Assembly: GCA_963691705.1 (NCBI GenBank)
Contig: OY829541.1
Location: forward strand, 13,696,564 to 13,760,563
DNA length: 64,000 bases
DNA from: Viola odorata
Lineage: Eukaryota; Streptophyta; Magnoliopsida; Malpighiales; Violaceae
Direction: 5' to 3'
Below are positions 43,501-57,300 of this stretch, piece after piece. Under the pieces are notes generated by a model. It worked only from the letters and a program-made list of their open reading frames with translations, was not told the DNA's origin and ran no database searches. The position numbers were made by a program, and so were the translations under genes. Each line of letters starts with the position of its first letter. Within the stretch, counting starts at the first letter, position 1.

Positions 43501-43990
43501 GGGAGTGCCTTGTCTTAGTGAGCTGTCTGATCAGGACCAGCCATCACAAGCATAGGACTTTTCACCCCCAAGCGTTGTACCTCACGTCCGTGGAATCGTG
43601 CCTCGTCTCAATGGTCCGTCTATGTGAGCACGGTTACCACAAGGATAGGATTTTCACTTCCAGGACGGAGTTGGTCTCTCCTTGGGGCGTGCCTCTCCTT
43701 ATGGGGTTACCACAAGAATAGGATTTCACTCCCAAGGATTCCGGGGCGTGCCTCATCTTAACGGGCCGTCTATGTGAGCACGGTTGCCGCAAGGATAGGA
43801 TTTTCACTCCGGGGAGCCGTTTGGGGTCGTGCCTCGTCTTAATGGGTCGTCTATGTGAGCACGGTTACCACAAGGATAGGATTTTCACTCCCAAATGCCT
43901 TGTTATGCCAAGGCGTGCCTCGTCTTAGTGAGCTGTCTGATCAGGACCAGCCATCACAAGGATAGGATTTTCACTCCTGGCATTCTTCGC
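43501..43990 (-). repeat. Tandem repeats after pol in C (TGAAAATCCTATCCTTGTG type)
   Basis: About six units, written on the plus strand as CACAAGGATAGGATTTTCAC with TGATCAGGACCAGCC or TATGTGAGCACGG. They are the same family as D 31430-31900. Confidence 0.87.
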
Positions 43991-44068
43991 TACCTGCATA
44001 TTACCAGTAGCAAACGCACGGTGAATATCTCAGTATTCATTTGTTAGAATAACTTTGATGTTACCCGA

Positions 44069-47000
44069 TTAACTCCTGGCGTGGTATAGCCTCAACCGAG
44101 CGATGTTCCAAGAGTTCTGCAGGGGCGTTCCCTCGAGCGTTTCCAGATGGTATGCTCCTTTTCCCACAATGCGGGTGACACGATACGGTCCATCCCAGTT
44201 TGGACTGAGTTTTCCCATACGTTGTCCTGCCGCCCGTTTGTCTCCGAGCACTAAATCTCCGGTTTTGAGCAATCGCTCCCTCACTTTGATATTGTGCCAT
44301 TTTCCTTTTGTAGTGCAGGGTTTTCAGGAGGGTTTCCTCGTGTGTTTCTGGTAGAGTATCGAGGTTAGCTCGTAACCTTTCTTCATTGTTTTCTTCTTTG
44401 AAGTGAGCCACCCGGAGGCTCATCATGCCAATCTCGACTGGTGTGACAGCTTCGGTTCCGAATGCTAACGCGAACGGGGTCTCTCCCGTGCTGGCCTTGA
44501 CAGTCATGCGGTAGGCCCATAGTACATATGGCAATTCGTCTGGCCATTTCTTCTTGGACCCTTCCAAGTTTCTTTTGATGCCACTAAGGATGCTGCGGTT
44601 AGTTACTTCCGCCTGGCCATTGGTTTGGGGATGTGCCACAGAGGAGAATCTTTGCTCTATCTGGAACTCTGCACATTGATCCCTGAAGAACTGGCTTGTA
44701 AATTGTGTCCCGTTATCGCTAACTAGCACGCGTGGTACTCCAAATCGCATGATGACTTGGTGTTTGAAGAAACGCCAAATTTTTTCGGTGGTGATGGTAG
44801 CTAACGCCGCAGCTTCGGCCCACTTTGTGAAGTAGTCTACCGCTACGACCACAAATTTTAAGTGAGATCTGGCCTTTGGAAATGGGCCTAGGATGTCAAT
44901 CCCTCATTTTGCAAACGGGCACGGAGCCACTATTTCTGAAATTGGCACAGCAGGTTTTCGAGGAATTTTAGCATATTCCTGACATTTATGACAGGTTTTC
45001 ACGAAGTTATGACAATCTCGTCGAATGGTGGGCCAGTAAAATCCTGACCGAAAGACTTGGGCTGCCAGAGTGCCGCTAGCAATGTGCATGCCACATATCC
45101 CTTCGTGAATTTCACGTAACACATGTAAGCCTTCTTGCTCCGTTATGCATTTAGCGGCCGGATGGGAGAAACATCTTCGTATTAACTCTCCATTATAATA
45201 TGTGCATCGTGCTGCCCATTTTAGGACTTTCTTTCTCTCTGTCTGGTCCCCCGGTAGTTTATCATGTTTCAGATATTCTATCACTGAGATCCTCCAATCA
45301 TTTTCCATTTCTTCCACACAGAGCGATGCCTGCTCTTCCATGAAAGAAGGTGTAGGCAGTTCTCCATAGCGCACGTCACTGGGTATTGAGGCTTCCGGAT
45401 TGGCTGCCATCTTGGCGAGGCTATCGACCTCTTCATTGTTTTCTCTAGGAATGTGCTCAAAGGTGACTAGGGTGCCTTTTTCCTGTACCTTTGACAGCTC
45501 ATGCTTCACTTTGGCTAAGTATTGGGCCATGATGGGTTCTCTGGCTTGGGAGTTCCCCAGAACCTGATCCATTATTAGCTTGGAATCTCCTCGGATCTTT
45601 AAACGTGTTCTGTCTTCTTTCTCCACACCAGGAGTGACTCCGATAGAGAAACTGTTTCCAATTCTGAGTCCTGCCAGCAGCGCTTCGTATTCAGCCGCAT
45701 TGTTGGACAATGGCTGCAGGATTCTAATGGCGTATCGCATCTCTAGGCCGTTTGGTCCAACTAAGAAAACTCCTGCGCCAGCTAATTCTTGATTTTTTGC
45801 TCCATCTACGTGGATGACCCACGTATCTGTATATGTCTCCGGAGATGGTAGGCATGGACTTTCTGCTTCTTCCTCCAACAGATCTATCTTTGTGTCCTTT
45901 GTGAATGTGCACTCAGCTATGAAGTCAGCTAACGCTTGGGCTTTAACGGCCGGTCTAGCTTTGTATTGCAGCCCGTATTGTTCGAGCTCGATAGCCCAAA
46001 TTAGCATTCTTCCTGAAGATTCAGGTTTTCTGAAGATTCTTCTCAACGGCTGATCCGTGAGTACAATGACGGGGTGGGCTTGGAAGTATCGATCCATCTT
46101 TCTCGTGGCTTGCACTAGAGCGAGTGCTATCTTCTCGATAGGAGCATATCGCAGTTCGGCATCTTTCAATATGTGACTCACGAAGAATACAGGACGATGC
46201 ACGTGCCCTTCACTTCACACAAGGACGGCGCTGACTACCTCGTCAGCTATTCCCAAATATAGATATAGTTCGTCGCCGGGCTCAGGCCTCGTCAGCACTA
46301 AATCTGATAATAGGTAAGCTTTTAGTCCTGCAAACGCTTTCTCACATTCCTCTATCCATCCAAAGGGAGCCTTGTTGTGGATGACTTTGAAGAAAGGCAA
46401 ACATCTCTCGCCTTGCTTAGACATGAATCGCCCCAACGCAATGATGCGCTCGGTTAACTTCTGCATCTCTTTGACAGTTCGTGGGGATATCATATCCTGG
46501 ATGGCTTTTATCTTTGACGGGTTGGGTTGGATGCCCTTCTGGCTGACCACATAGCCCAAGAATTTTCCCGTTTGGAATGCAAACATGCACTTCCGCGGGT
46601 TTAACTTCATCTTGTGCTTTCTCATCACATTGAAAACTTCTTCCAAGTTAGCAAGGTGTTCTCTGAAACTCCGACTTTTGATCAGGATGTCGTCTACGTA
46701 GGCCTCTACATTTCTCCCGATTTGATTTTCAAAAACTTTGTTTGCCATACGCTGAAATGTTGCACCAGCATTCTTTAGCCCAAACGGCATTGCAGTATAG
46801 CAGTATGTAGCCCTAGGAGTGATGAAGGCAGTTTTTTCTTCGTCCTCTACGGCCATAGGGATTTGGTGATATCCGGAATTCGCATCTAGGGAGCTTAGAT
46901 AAGCATACCCAGTGGTTTGATCGACTAACTGATCTATTCGCGGAAGGGGATAGCAGTCCTTGGGACAGGCATTATTTAGGTCAGTAAAGTCGATGCACAT

Positions 47001-47539
47001 GCGCCAGTCCCCGTTAGGCTTTGGGACTAACACAGGATTAGCTAGCCAGGTCGGGTACTGGACTTCTCGAATGAACCCCGCCTCTGTGAGCTTTAGCAAC
47101 TCCTTTTCGATGGCTGCTATCTTTTCCGATGAAAAAGCACGTCGCCTTTGTTGAACAGGCTTGGCGTCAGGACTAACGTTCAGCCGGTGTTCTGCGACCT
47201 CTCAAGAGATTCCGGGCATGTCTGCTGGTTTCCACGCAAACTCTCCCTTGCATTTCCTCAACAGCCGGATTAATTGCACGTTCTCTTCAAGGCTTAATTT
47301 CTCACTGGCTAAGAGATTCGTTTCACTATCCTTACCGATAGGGATTGATACCATCTGATCTAGCGGCTGAGTGCGCTATTCTTCTTTATCATCGAAAGGG
47401 TCGTCTGCCACGCAAACGTAGCGGTCACAACTCCTTTGAGTCATAAGTAGCATTCGGCTGCCAGCTTTTGGTCCCCTTTGATTGAGACCACGCCGTCCCA
47501 TGAGGGATATTTCATCCGCAGGTGTTTTTGAGACCACGC
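44069..47539 (-). pseudogene. pol: Protease(part)-RT-RNaseH-integrase of element C, broken
   Basis: On the minus strand the sequence enters mid-protease at 47539. RT follows with AYVDDILIKS (TAC GTA GAC GAC at 46699-46688), then a weak first RNase H, an archaeal-type RNase H (HVDGAKNQELAGAG, AAEYEALLAG, RGDSKLIMDQ), the integrase zinc domain (about 45130-44960), the core (from ~44880) and the C-terminal part to 44069. Stops: 47376, near 47205 (CGA to TGA), near 46213, and 44901 (TGG to TGA). A frameshift lies near 44290. Compared with D it keeps the first RNase H, so D's deletion is private to D. Confidence 0.9.
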
Positions 47540-47618
47540 TTGACATGTGACTGACGTTGTTTCGGGAGGATAATGCGGGATTCACAGAAGTACAAATGAT
47601 TGATCCTAATGATGTCAC

Positions 47619-47800
47619 TCTAGGAGGAGGAAGTACAAATGATGTCACTCTAGGAGGAGGAAATGCATGATGTCACTCTAGGAGGAGGAAATACGTGCTG
47701 TCACTCTAGGAGGAGAAAATATAAAGGTGTCACTCTAGGAGGAGGAAATATAAAGCTGTCACTCTAGGAGGAAAAAATGCAAATGATCACTCGGGGAGGA
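47619..47800 (-). repeat. Tandem array in B 3' region (CACTCTAGGAGGA units)
   Basis: Six or seven units of 22-32 bp, on the plus strand (T)GTCACTCTAGGAGGAGGAAAT. It corresponds to the 15002-16053 array of A but is far shorter. Confidence 0.85.
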
Positions 47801-50794
47801 AAGAAATGCTTTTGTTACCAGCGGCCTTGATATGAACCTAGAATGCATCTGCATCTTGTTCAGGAGGTAACGACCCCAAGGACAAGACTTTCCCACGATT
47901 TGCAGCCGTAAGCAACCCTCACCTGATATTAGTGTTTGCACTCAACTTTGAAACAAGGCTAAGTGTTTTACGCTCATAAAGATGCAACTAACATGATACA
48001 TAATTTTCAATTCGCAATGTCAATCCGAGTGAATAGACTTCAAATGAAGATGCACATGCATGGGCATTCTAATAATCGATGGGACTTTTATGGAAAAGAA
48101 TGAAAGGACATGAAATGTCCGGAAAGGAGCTTGTTTTGGAAAAGATTGCTTTGCTAATGAGTTGGAAGGTTTTTGATGAATAATGCTTTGTTGATTGGCC
48201 CTGATGAGGGCGAGGTGCGCGAGTCCTTTCGCTTTTTGCTGTGGATGCTTTCTGGACAGAGTGCGTGAGCTCTGGGATCCTTGCTGGGGGTGCTTTTTGT
48301 TCGGCCAGGGGCCCTTTGCTCGAGTCTTTACTGGGGAGTGTCGTCGCTGTTCTTTTTGCGACTCACTACTTGAGTTGGCCTTGGGCCTTTTTCTCCTCGT
48401 GTCCTTACTAGGGATGCTTGCTTTGAGATTTCTCGAGTTGGCTTTGGGCCCTTTTTGCACGAGTTCACTGGGGAAAGTTTTCTTCGAGATTTCTCGAATT
48501 GAGTTTTCCCCGGGTTGTGCTTGCTTTAGCTCTTCGAATGTCTCTGAGCATTTCTCTATTTTATTTTTTCTTCTTTTTATTTTTTTAAAAAAAAAATTTT
48601 TTTTTGCTCTCTTTTCTCTTTTTTTTTTTTTTTTTGATTTGAAATGCATCAGAGCAAAGCAAGCACAACTTTCGTCTTGATCTCTTCCCCTTCTGTCTTG
48701 AGGCCTCGGCCTTCATCATTGCTACCCCTTTTTTCGGTGATAGTCCTTAGCGATCTCCTGGTGACCTTTTCTGTCTCCTTCATCGTGTTCTTGGACTCGA
48801 CGTGCTTTCATTTCCGGCTGGCAGTCTTAGCTGAGACTGCTCCTTGGGTCCCGGGGTATGAGTGATAATGAAGGTTTTGGTAGGAGTGATGACATATGGT
48901 GGAAAGAGGGAAGAAAACGAAAAAATGAAGAAGATCGTAAAAGTCCCACGTCATTTTATAGCTATCCTATGTCTAATGGCGCATGTACCCTAGATATTAT
49001 GCGAACTCAACTAGTGCCTAGTCAGGCTCTTACACTCATGAAGGATAAGGCGCGATGTCTCAAAGATGCTTACCGGGATTTGTCTATGACTGCTTACGTC
49101 GGAGCAAACCGCGGATATAAGAGCAAATAAGTGATATCATGCATGGCACATAATTTAGGTGGATGCTTTATTTAATAGAGGGATTGATCAATCCCGACCT
49201 ATGCAATGCCTGAAAATGCTTATAAGAGTAGTGTGATTTTGTTTTAGCCGGGCTAAAAAGGGATTTTGATTGATTTTTGATTTTTGACTGACTGATGGTT
49301 TGATTGATTGATAGTTTGATTGCTAGGATGTGGGGGTCGAATTATTTGCAAGGGTCTAATGAGAACCTAAGGTTGCCCCTAGTGGGCCAGACGACCGTAC
49401 TCGACTTAAAGCTAACAAAGCGAGCAGGAATGAAAATAAATTTAAATAAGGGGATAGAAAGATGGACTCCCCTAAGATTTGCAGCGGGGCTGCAAGGGCA
49501 TCTTCTACAAGCTCCATGCGGATGACGGTAAGATGCTTCAAGTCCCTGTGAGATGCAGAGGGGACAACAGAGTAGATAGGGAAATTAAACTGAAAATGAA
49601 AACGAGATAAGTTCAGGGATTCTCCCTTCCTTTAGCCCGGCCTTTCGAGGGTGCCTATGACGTTGTCCCAGTTCTGGGACGCTTTGCTTTGATTGGTTTC
49701 TTTTTCAGCTGCTTTGCAGGAACCGCCGATCCAAGTCGGAGGGAGGATGAGATCCGCATTTTGTCCATTTGCTTACCGGTCCTTGCTGGACCTTTGGCTT
49801 CATGATTGCTCAGGGATAAAGGGGAAAACCCTCTGTCCCCGATATGTGCAGTGGGGCTGCGAGAGTGTATACTTACCGTTCTTATACAAGCAACGAATGG
49901 GGGGACCTGGTCCCTGAAAAAGATATGGCGAGAACAAATGAGGAGTAAATGCAAGACAATTTTTAGCAAAAGTAATGTGATTGATAAGTTTTAAGCTCTC
50001 CCTTTTGGACGGGCTATCCGTGGGTCATTACGGTGTGACTTGCATCGGATGTTGGTTCATGATAGCTTTACTTTAGATGCTTGGTCGCGGCTCTTGCCTT
50101 AGCGGAGGTGATACTTGCAGTCCGGCTGTCCCTCAATTGAAGGATTGACCTTCACCGTGTTGATCATGGTGCGGATGTTGGGAAACTTCATGAACAAGAC
50201 CGCATTAAGTATGTTGATGGTGGTCTTAGGAGGACAGCTTTTTGTCGTGCTTTTTTTTCAGGAGTAGTTGCTAGCATTCCGACGGCTTAGCCGGCATGGG
50301 ATGGGCTTTGTGACTTTGGTCCGCCATTCAGTCCTTTGAGACCGGTTGTTTACGATGCCGGCTGTGATGGTAGTACTGCGAGGAAAAGAAATTTCACTTT
50401 AGATGGTGATGGTTTGTCTTAAAATCTTTCCTGATTCGCTTTTGAAGGTGGCCTGCTGCGGCAATTCAAGAGCTGCTACGAGCGGAACTCCCTGGTTCTA
50501 TGACGATGATGAGATGAGGCGTGAGACCTTACGTCCCTGCAAAACTTAAGATTGATTAGTGGCGTTATTCTAAGTGACATGTCTTACGTCCCGAGCTACT
50601 CCTGGGGAGCCATCTACGCCATGCCTCCTTTTGTCATCTCACAAGTTTAAGAAAAAGGGGACAACAAATTTTAAAATAATAAGTATCTCCTAAAAAAAAA
50701 CTTGTTTTATGAATTTCAGGACAAATGTTTGTGCTAGATTGTCATGATAAAACCCTATGTCCTTGGTCTGGCCGAACGCCCACTTCGCGACGCT
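47801..50794 (-). other. 3' region of B, no gene
   Basis: Colinear with A 12066-15000 in worn form: the CTCGAGAAATCTC repeats (48380-48500), a T-run (48600-48640), and the GCAGCCCCACTGC module near 49855. ORFs on either strand are not shared between the copies. Confidence 0.6.
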
Positions 50795-53700
50795 TCAGGC
50801 GAAGTACAACTTGACTGCATCGGCATTCACGGGTCTCAGGAGATTGTCTCCATCTATGTCGGTTAGCATTAGGGCCCCCTGAGAAGGCACTTTTGACCAG
50901 ATACGGGCCTTCGTACCTTGGGGCCCACTTTCCTTGACTAGCCTCCTGGTGAGGAAGAATCTTCTTCAACACTAAATCCCTAGCCTCGAACTTGCGAGGT
51001 CGCACTTTCTTCTTGTAAGCGTTGGCCATTGCTGATATAATTGTGCATGGCAGATAGCGGCCAAGTGCTTTTCGGGAAGGAGGTTCAGCTGCTCGTACCT
51101 CACTCTTGCCCAATCTGATTCTTCTACTTCAGACTCTGCCAGGATTCTAAGTGAAGGTATTTCTACCTCGAGGGGAATTACGGCTTCCATGCCGTAAACT
51201 AATGAGTAGGGAGTTGCCCCTGTGGATGTACGGGTTGCTATCCGGTAAGCATGTAGTGCGAAGGGAAGCATGTCATGCCAATCTTTGTGAGTGATTACCA
51301 TCTTTTGGATGATCCTCTTCAGTTTTTGTTTGCTGCTTCGACTGCGTCATTCATCTTTGGTCGATATGGTGACGAGTTCCGGTGCTTCACCTTCCAACGT
51401 TGGCAAAGATCGTCGATCATTTTTCCGTTGAGATTGGTGCCGTTGTCCGTGATGATGGTCTCTGGGACCCCGTGACGACAAATGATATTTCTCTCAATGA
51501 ATCGCATGGTCATTTTCTGAGTGATGCTGGAGTAAGAGGTGGCCTCTACCCATTTGGTGAAGTAGTCGATCGCTACGAGGATGAAGCGATGACCATTAGA
51601 GGCTATTGGATGAATTTGGCCGATGATGTCGATTCCCCACATCGCAAAAGGCCAAGGCGATGTCATGCTGAAGAGAGGGGCTGGAGGGACATGGAGATGG
51701 TCCGCGTAGACTTGACACTTGTGGCACTTCTGAAAATAGCCGATGGAATCACGCTCGATGGTGAGCCAAAAATACCCTTGCCTCATTATCTGTCTGGCCA
51801 TCATGTGCCCACTTGCGTGTGTGGAACAAACCCCTTCGGGGATTTCCGTTATGATTCTTTTTGCCTCGGCCATAGTGACGCAGCGAAGCAAAGCTCCATC
51901 AGCTCTCCTTTTATATAGAACTTCGCCGTCGAGGTAGAAGTCTAGCGCTAAATGCTGGAGGGTCTTCTTGCTAACCCGGCTTGCCCCCGGTGGATACTCC
52001 CGGTTTCTGATGAATTGTACTAAGTCGTGGAACCACGACTTCCCATCGGATTCTTCTTCTAGGATGACACAACATGCCAGAGTTTCCTTTACTTCCACCC
52101 TCAACGGCTGAAGCATTACCCCGCACTCTAATTTGAACATCGATGCCAACGTCGCTAATGCGTCTGCGAAGTAGTTCTTTTCTCTGTCGACTCGGTCGAA
52201 CTCAGTTTCCTCGAATTCCCGTGTGAGTTGGGTGAGTAGCTATTGATAAGGGATGAGCTTGGTATCCCGTGTCTGCCATAGATCCTGGGCTTGATAGATG
52301 ACGAGTGCTGAATCGTCGTTGATTCGGAGCTTCTTTACTTTTAAGTTGATGGCTACTGTCAGACCGCTAATGCATGCCTCATACTCGGCGACGTTATTAG
52401 TGCATGGGAAGTTCAATTTGTAAGCTATGGGGAATTGACGGCCATCTGGGGCTATGACCACGACTCCCACTCCCTTGCCCGAGAGGTTCACCGCACCGTC
52501 GAAGAACATGGTCCACCAGTCATTTTCTCGGAGATCTTCTGCGATCTCATCTTCAATCACTATGATATCCTCATCGGGGAAGTCGAAGCTCAACGACTCA
52601 TACTCGTCCGAGGCATGATCAGCCACTTGCTTTAACCGCTTTCCGGGTTACATAGATGATCTCATGCTCAGCTAATAAGACTTGCCATCTACAAATATGA
52701 CTCGGTAGGTACGGCTTTTCGAAGATGTATTTCAAGGGATCCATGCGAGAGATTAGCCAAGTCGTGTAATACAACATGTACTGCCGGAGCCTTCGGGCGC
52801 ACCATGCTAGGGCGTAACAAGTTTGTTCCAACATAGAGTAACGCATCTCACATTCATTGAATTTTTTGCTGAGGTAATAGATGGCTTGTTCACGCCTTCC
52901 GGACTCGTCGTGCTGTCCCAAAACGCAACCCATGGCGCTAGCCGTGACTGTCATATACATGAGCAAGGGACGTCCTGGCGTCGGGGGAACTAGTACTGTG
53001 GGCTTTGCAGATATGTCTTGATTTTCTCAAAGGCTTTCTGGCAGTCTTCGTCCCATTCTGCCTCTCCATGTTTCCTTAGCATTTTGAACATCAACTCGTA
53101 AGTAAGTGTTAACTGGCTGATAAAGCGAGCGATGTAGTTGATGAGTCCTAAGAAGCTTCGTACTTCTGTTTCGGTGCTGGGAGCGGGTAGCTCTTGAATT
53201 GCTTTTATCTTATCAGGATCCACTTCTATGCCTTTGTTGCTGACGATGAATCCCAACAACTTCCCGGAAGTCACTCTGAAGGTACACTTAGCTGGGTTTA
53301 GCCGTAGCCGAAATTGCCTCAACCTTTCAAACACCTTCCTCAGGATGTCCATATGATCTTGCGTGCCGCGAGATTTGGCTATCATGTCGTCGACATATAT
53401 TTCCAATTCTTTATGCATCATGTCATGGAAAAGGGTGACGGCCGCACGCTGGTACATGGCTCCGGCGTTCTTTAATCCGAAGGGCATCACTTTGTAGCAG
53501 AAGGTTCCCCAGGGCGTGATGAAGGTTGTCTTTTCACTGTCCTCAGGTGCCATCTTGATCTGGTTGTACCCCGAAAATCCGTCCATGAAAGAGAACATGT
53601 CATTTCTGGCGGCACTATCGACCAAGATGTCGATATGGGGAAGTGGGTAGTCATCCTTAGGGCTGGCTCGATTAAGATCCCAGAAGTCCACGCACATGCG

Positions 53701-54227
53701 AACCTTCCCATCTTTCTTAGGCACTGGCACTATGTTGGCGATCCATTCTGGGTACTCGGCAACTCTCAAAAAACCCGCGTCTAGTTGCTTGGTAACTTCT
53801 TCTTTGATTTTCAGAAGCATGTCTCGATGCATCCTCCGAAGTTTTTGCTTGACAGGCTTAAACTCAGGTTTTAATGGAATACGATGCATCCTCTGAAGTT
53901 TTTGCTTGACATCTACCTAGCATGTCGGCGTATGACCATGCGAATACATCGGAGTAGTCCTTGAGGAGAGAAATCAACCTTTCTCTCTGAGTCGTATCTA
54001 GGGTAGTTCCGATCTTGACCAGTTTTTGATTCTCGTTGCTTGCCCCCAAGTTTACTTCGTCCAATTCCTCCTGATCAGGGGTTATTTCCTTTTCTGAACT
54101 TTCTAGTAAACGGGCCAGTTCGTCGGAGACTTCAGCCTTGTCTTCGGTCGTAGCGATGATTTCTTCGCTAGTAAACTTCGCTAGTAAAGACATAGGTTTT
54201 ATCAAGACAATCAGAACTAACACTCAT
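50795..54227 (-). pseudogene. pol: RT-RNaseH-aRNaseH-integrase exon of element B, broken
   Basis: It starts at the ATG at 54227 right after the intron. A 13-bp duplication near 54170 breaks the first frame. Near 53890-53935 a stretch of about 20 bp found in A is replaced by a second copy of the 28-bp TCAAGCAAAAACTTC-GAGGATGCATC segment that lies just downstream. RT keeps YVDD (near 53400). Further lesions: one base lost near 52993, a ~17-bp deletion near 52630, a stop near 52240, a one-base loss near 51318, and more after 51000. Domain order and the second RNase H are as in A. Confidence 0.88.
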
Positions 54228-54228
54228 C

Positions 54229-54380
54229 CTGAAATTAAAAGTGCGGAAAAAAGAGATGCGTGAAATGAAAATTTGCATATATATTGATTTTTAACAAAAG
54301 GGAACATAAGTCCCTACAAAAATGTTTTCGTAAGAAAATGTGCCAAAAACATATATATATTTTTCAAAAGGAGAAATTAC
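54229..54380 (-). other. Intron between protease and RT exons of B
   Basis: Donor CT-GTAATT at 54380, acceptor TTTTAATTTCAG at 54229, 152 nt. Phase and place equal those in A. Confidence 0.75.
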
Positions 54381-57300
54381 AGAGAGACATCCGGAAGCAT
54401 GGTGATGGTCCAGTTGCACACAGACTCCCCTGACTTCTTTACGAAAATGACTAAACTAGGCGACGATTCTTCTTCTCCTATAGTGCAGATACGGAGGTCT
54501 GATACCCTGATTGGATTTTCATTGATGGTTTCAGCGGCGAAGGGTAACGTGGTTCTGATATGGGGGATTGGCATTTTGCCCTCTGGCGCAGAACATCCAA
54601 ATAGCATAGCCAGCTGCTTTTCTTTCTTTTCTTGGGCAATCCTGGTGAAATCGACCTTGCTGGGTTGGTACCCTAACCCAAATCGGTCTCCGAAGCTCTT
54701 CGGAGGTGCCCAGCCTTTTGATCCTTGTAACTCGGCCCCTAGCTGTTTTCCCAAATGGAAGCTTCCCTCTAGTATTGACTTAGTGGTTGTTTCGGCTATC
54801 CCAGATTTCGAGGCTTCGCAAATGGGGGATCCTTCCTCGATCCAATCCGCGTTGACGATTTCGAAGGCTTGGAAAGAACTCTCCAAGGTTTTGGCAGTTT
54901 CGATGTAAGGCACGGATGCATGCTTGGCCAAGATCAAGGCTTCCTCTGCCTTTATTATGACAAGGGCATTGTCCTTGACGTATTTGAGGCACTGATGCAG
55001 GGAAGAGGGGACGGCTCCCGCTAAATGGATCCAAGGTCGTCCTAGAAGCATGTTGTAAGCGGGTTGGATTTCCATGATCTGGAATGTCAAGGCAAAAGTC
55101 TGGGGCCCGATGACCATATCCAAGTCAATGTTCCCGATGATCTCTCGAGTGGTGCCATTGAAAGCCCTAGCCATCATTCCGGTTGGTTTCATGAGAGAGG
55201 AATCGACCGATAGTTGTTCGAGGACATGCTTGGGCATGACATTAAGTGCGGACCCATTGTCGATTAGGGCCTTTGCTATGACGTGTCCCTTACATTCTAC
55301 CGTGATGTATAAGGCCTTGTTGTGATCTCTTCCCGAGGGGTCGATCTCTCCTTCAGAGAAAGAAATGCCGCTTAAGGCTTGAATTCTTCCGACGAGGTTT
55401 TCCTCCCCTTCCGTGGTGATATCCTTAGTCATGAAGGCTTGCTTCAAGACTTTTAAGAGAGCTTGGCGATGCGGCTCTGAAGTAAGGATCAACTCCATGA
55501 TGGAGATGCGAGCCGGGGTTTTCTTTAGCTGTTCGATGATGCTGAACTCGCTCTGTTTCATGATCTTGAGGAACTCGGTTGTCTCGTCCTTGGTTACAGG
55601 TTTACTCAAACCTTGCGTCTCTTCTACCGTTTCTTCGCGAATCGCAGGATTTTTTCCTTTGGCCTATCGTTGCTTTTCTACTTCCTCCGAGATGTAACAT
55701 TTTCCGGTGTGGGTCATGCCCCCGATATGAGAGGCTTCACCAATAGCGAGTCCTGTTGGTGTGACGGCAAGAGGGGTGGTGACCACCGTGTATCCGTAGT
55801 TGAATGGGACCGCGTGTAAGTCTTGGCTGGGAGTATTCACAGCTAATGTGAACACTGCTTTGCGTGAGGTCGAGGCTGCATCTCCTGTTTGGGCCACGTA
55901 TCTGAAGGAATACGGTGCTGGAGGATTATCCTCGATGGTGTTGATTGCTCCTTGGGTTTTCCCTTTGGTTTGAATGATCCCGAATGTTGTGAGTTGCTTG
56001 ACTTTTTGCTGAAAAACTCTGCAATCCTGGATGTCGTGCTTGCTTTCCCCTTGGCAGAATAGGCATTGGGCCTGACTATTCCCCGGGAATGGTAGATGCG
56101 CGTTGTTAGCTAATGCGAAGAACAGTTCTTCATTGGGTACTTCCTTCACTGAAAGGTGAGAATCGTTGATTCCTCTGGATAGAATACCGTTCACCCCTGG
56201 ATTGGGGTGTGGCAGAGGACTGGTTGTCACATCAGGACCCTTTGCTAAACCTTCGGAAGAGATTCGTCCTTGTTTGCTTAGGTGATCGACCTTCTCTCTA
56301 AAGGCGTAACAATTTTCAAGGGAATGTCCTCGGGTTCCGGCGTGATATTCGCAGCTAACCTCTGGATCATACCAGCTAGGGTAAGGAATTGATTGAGATG
56401 AGAGCGGGGATGGTGTAATCTGCCCGTCTGCCAAGAGGCTTGCGTAGATTTCTTTCAATGGAAATGGAGGAAGTGACCATGTCGGTGAAGGGTATGACTC
56501 AGAGTCTGAGGATTCCCAAGAGGGTAGTAAGGGCACTGTGCTAGAATGGGAGGGTGGTGCTGAATACCTGACGAGGTAATCAAATTTCCCGGAAGGCTGG
56601 TCCAAGGTGTCAATCTCGCGGTCGCCCTCGTCACGGCGCGTGGGGAACCGTTTGCACGACGAAGTCGATCTTTTCTTTTGGATGATTTGGAGTGGGGTCC
56701 CTTTGGAGTTAGTTGGGATAGAAAATCCTTCCCCGATGGTGCTAATGGATCCTTCCCCGTGGGTCACTTTCTGGGTTTGTATTACTCCGAGACTCGAGAG
56801 TTGTCTCACCTTTCCTGCAAACAACTCGCAACCTTAGATCTTATGACCATCGCTTCCCTTGCAGTACATGCAGTGACTTGGATTGCTCTCCGAGTATGGC
56901 ATATATCCCTCTTGAGCTAAGGCCTGGAAAAGCTGTTCTTGTGGCCAGCTCGATGCTGAAGAGAGAAGGTCGTTGCTTTCTCCTACCGAGACGGCATTCA
57001 TCCTTCCCTTTCCTTGGGAATGATTGGGGAGAGGGTTGGTGGATGTGTTGGGTCCTTTTGCTAACCCTTCGAAAGATACCCATCCACTTTTGATCAACTG
57101 ATGGACTTTTGCCTTGAATGCGAAACAAATTTCCAGAGTGTGACCCGGGGCTCCAGCGTGGTATTCGCACCTTGCGTTGAGATCATACCACTTTGGGTAA
57201 GGAGGCAATTGAGGCTGAGCAGGAACAGGTACAATCTGTCCGGCCGCCAGGAGATGTTTGTAGATTTCTCCCGCGGGAAGAGGGAGAGGAGGCAAAGGCT

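Larger units (their letters stand above)
39712..47539 (-). mobile_element. Element C: Tat-type element with antisense cargo, 5' part lost
   Basis: In its own direction C starts abruptly in protease at 47539, then has RT, RNase H, integrase (to 44069), two repeat blocks, three antisense ORFs and a 3' LTR. LTR, primer site and gag at the 5' side are missing; B sequence is joined there. D is the related copy on the other strand. Confidence 0.8.
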
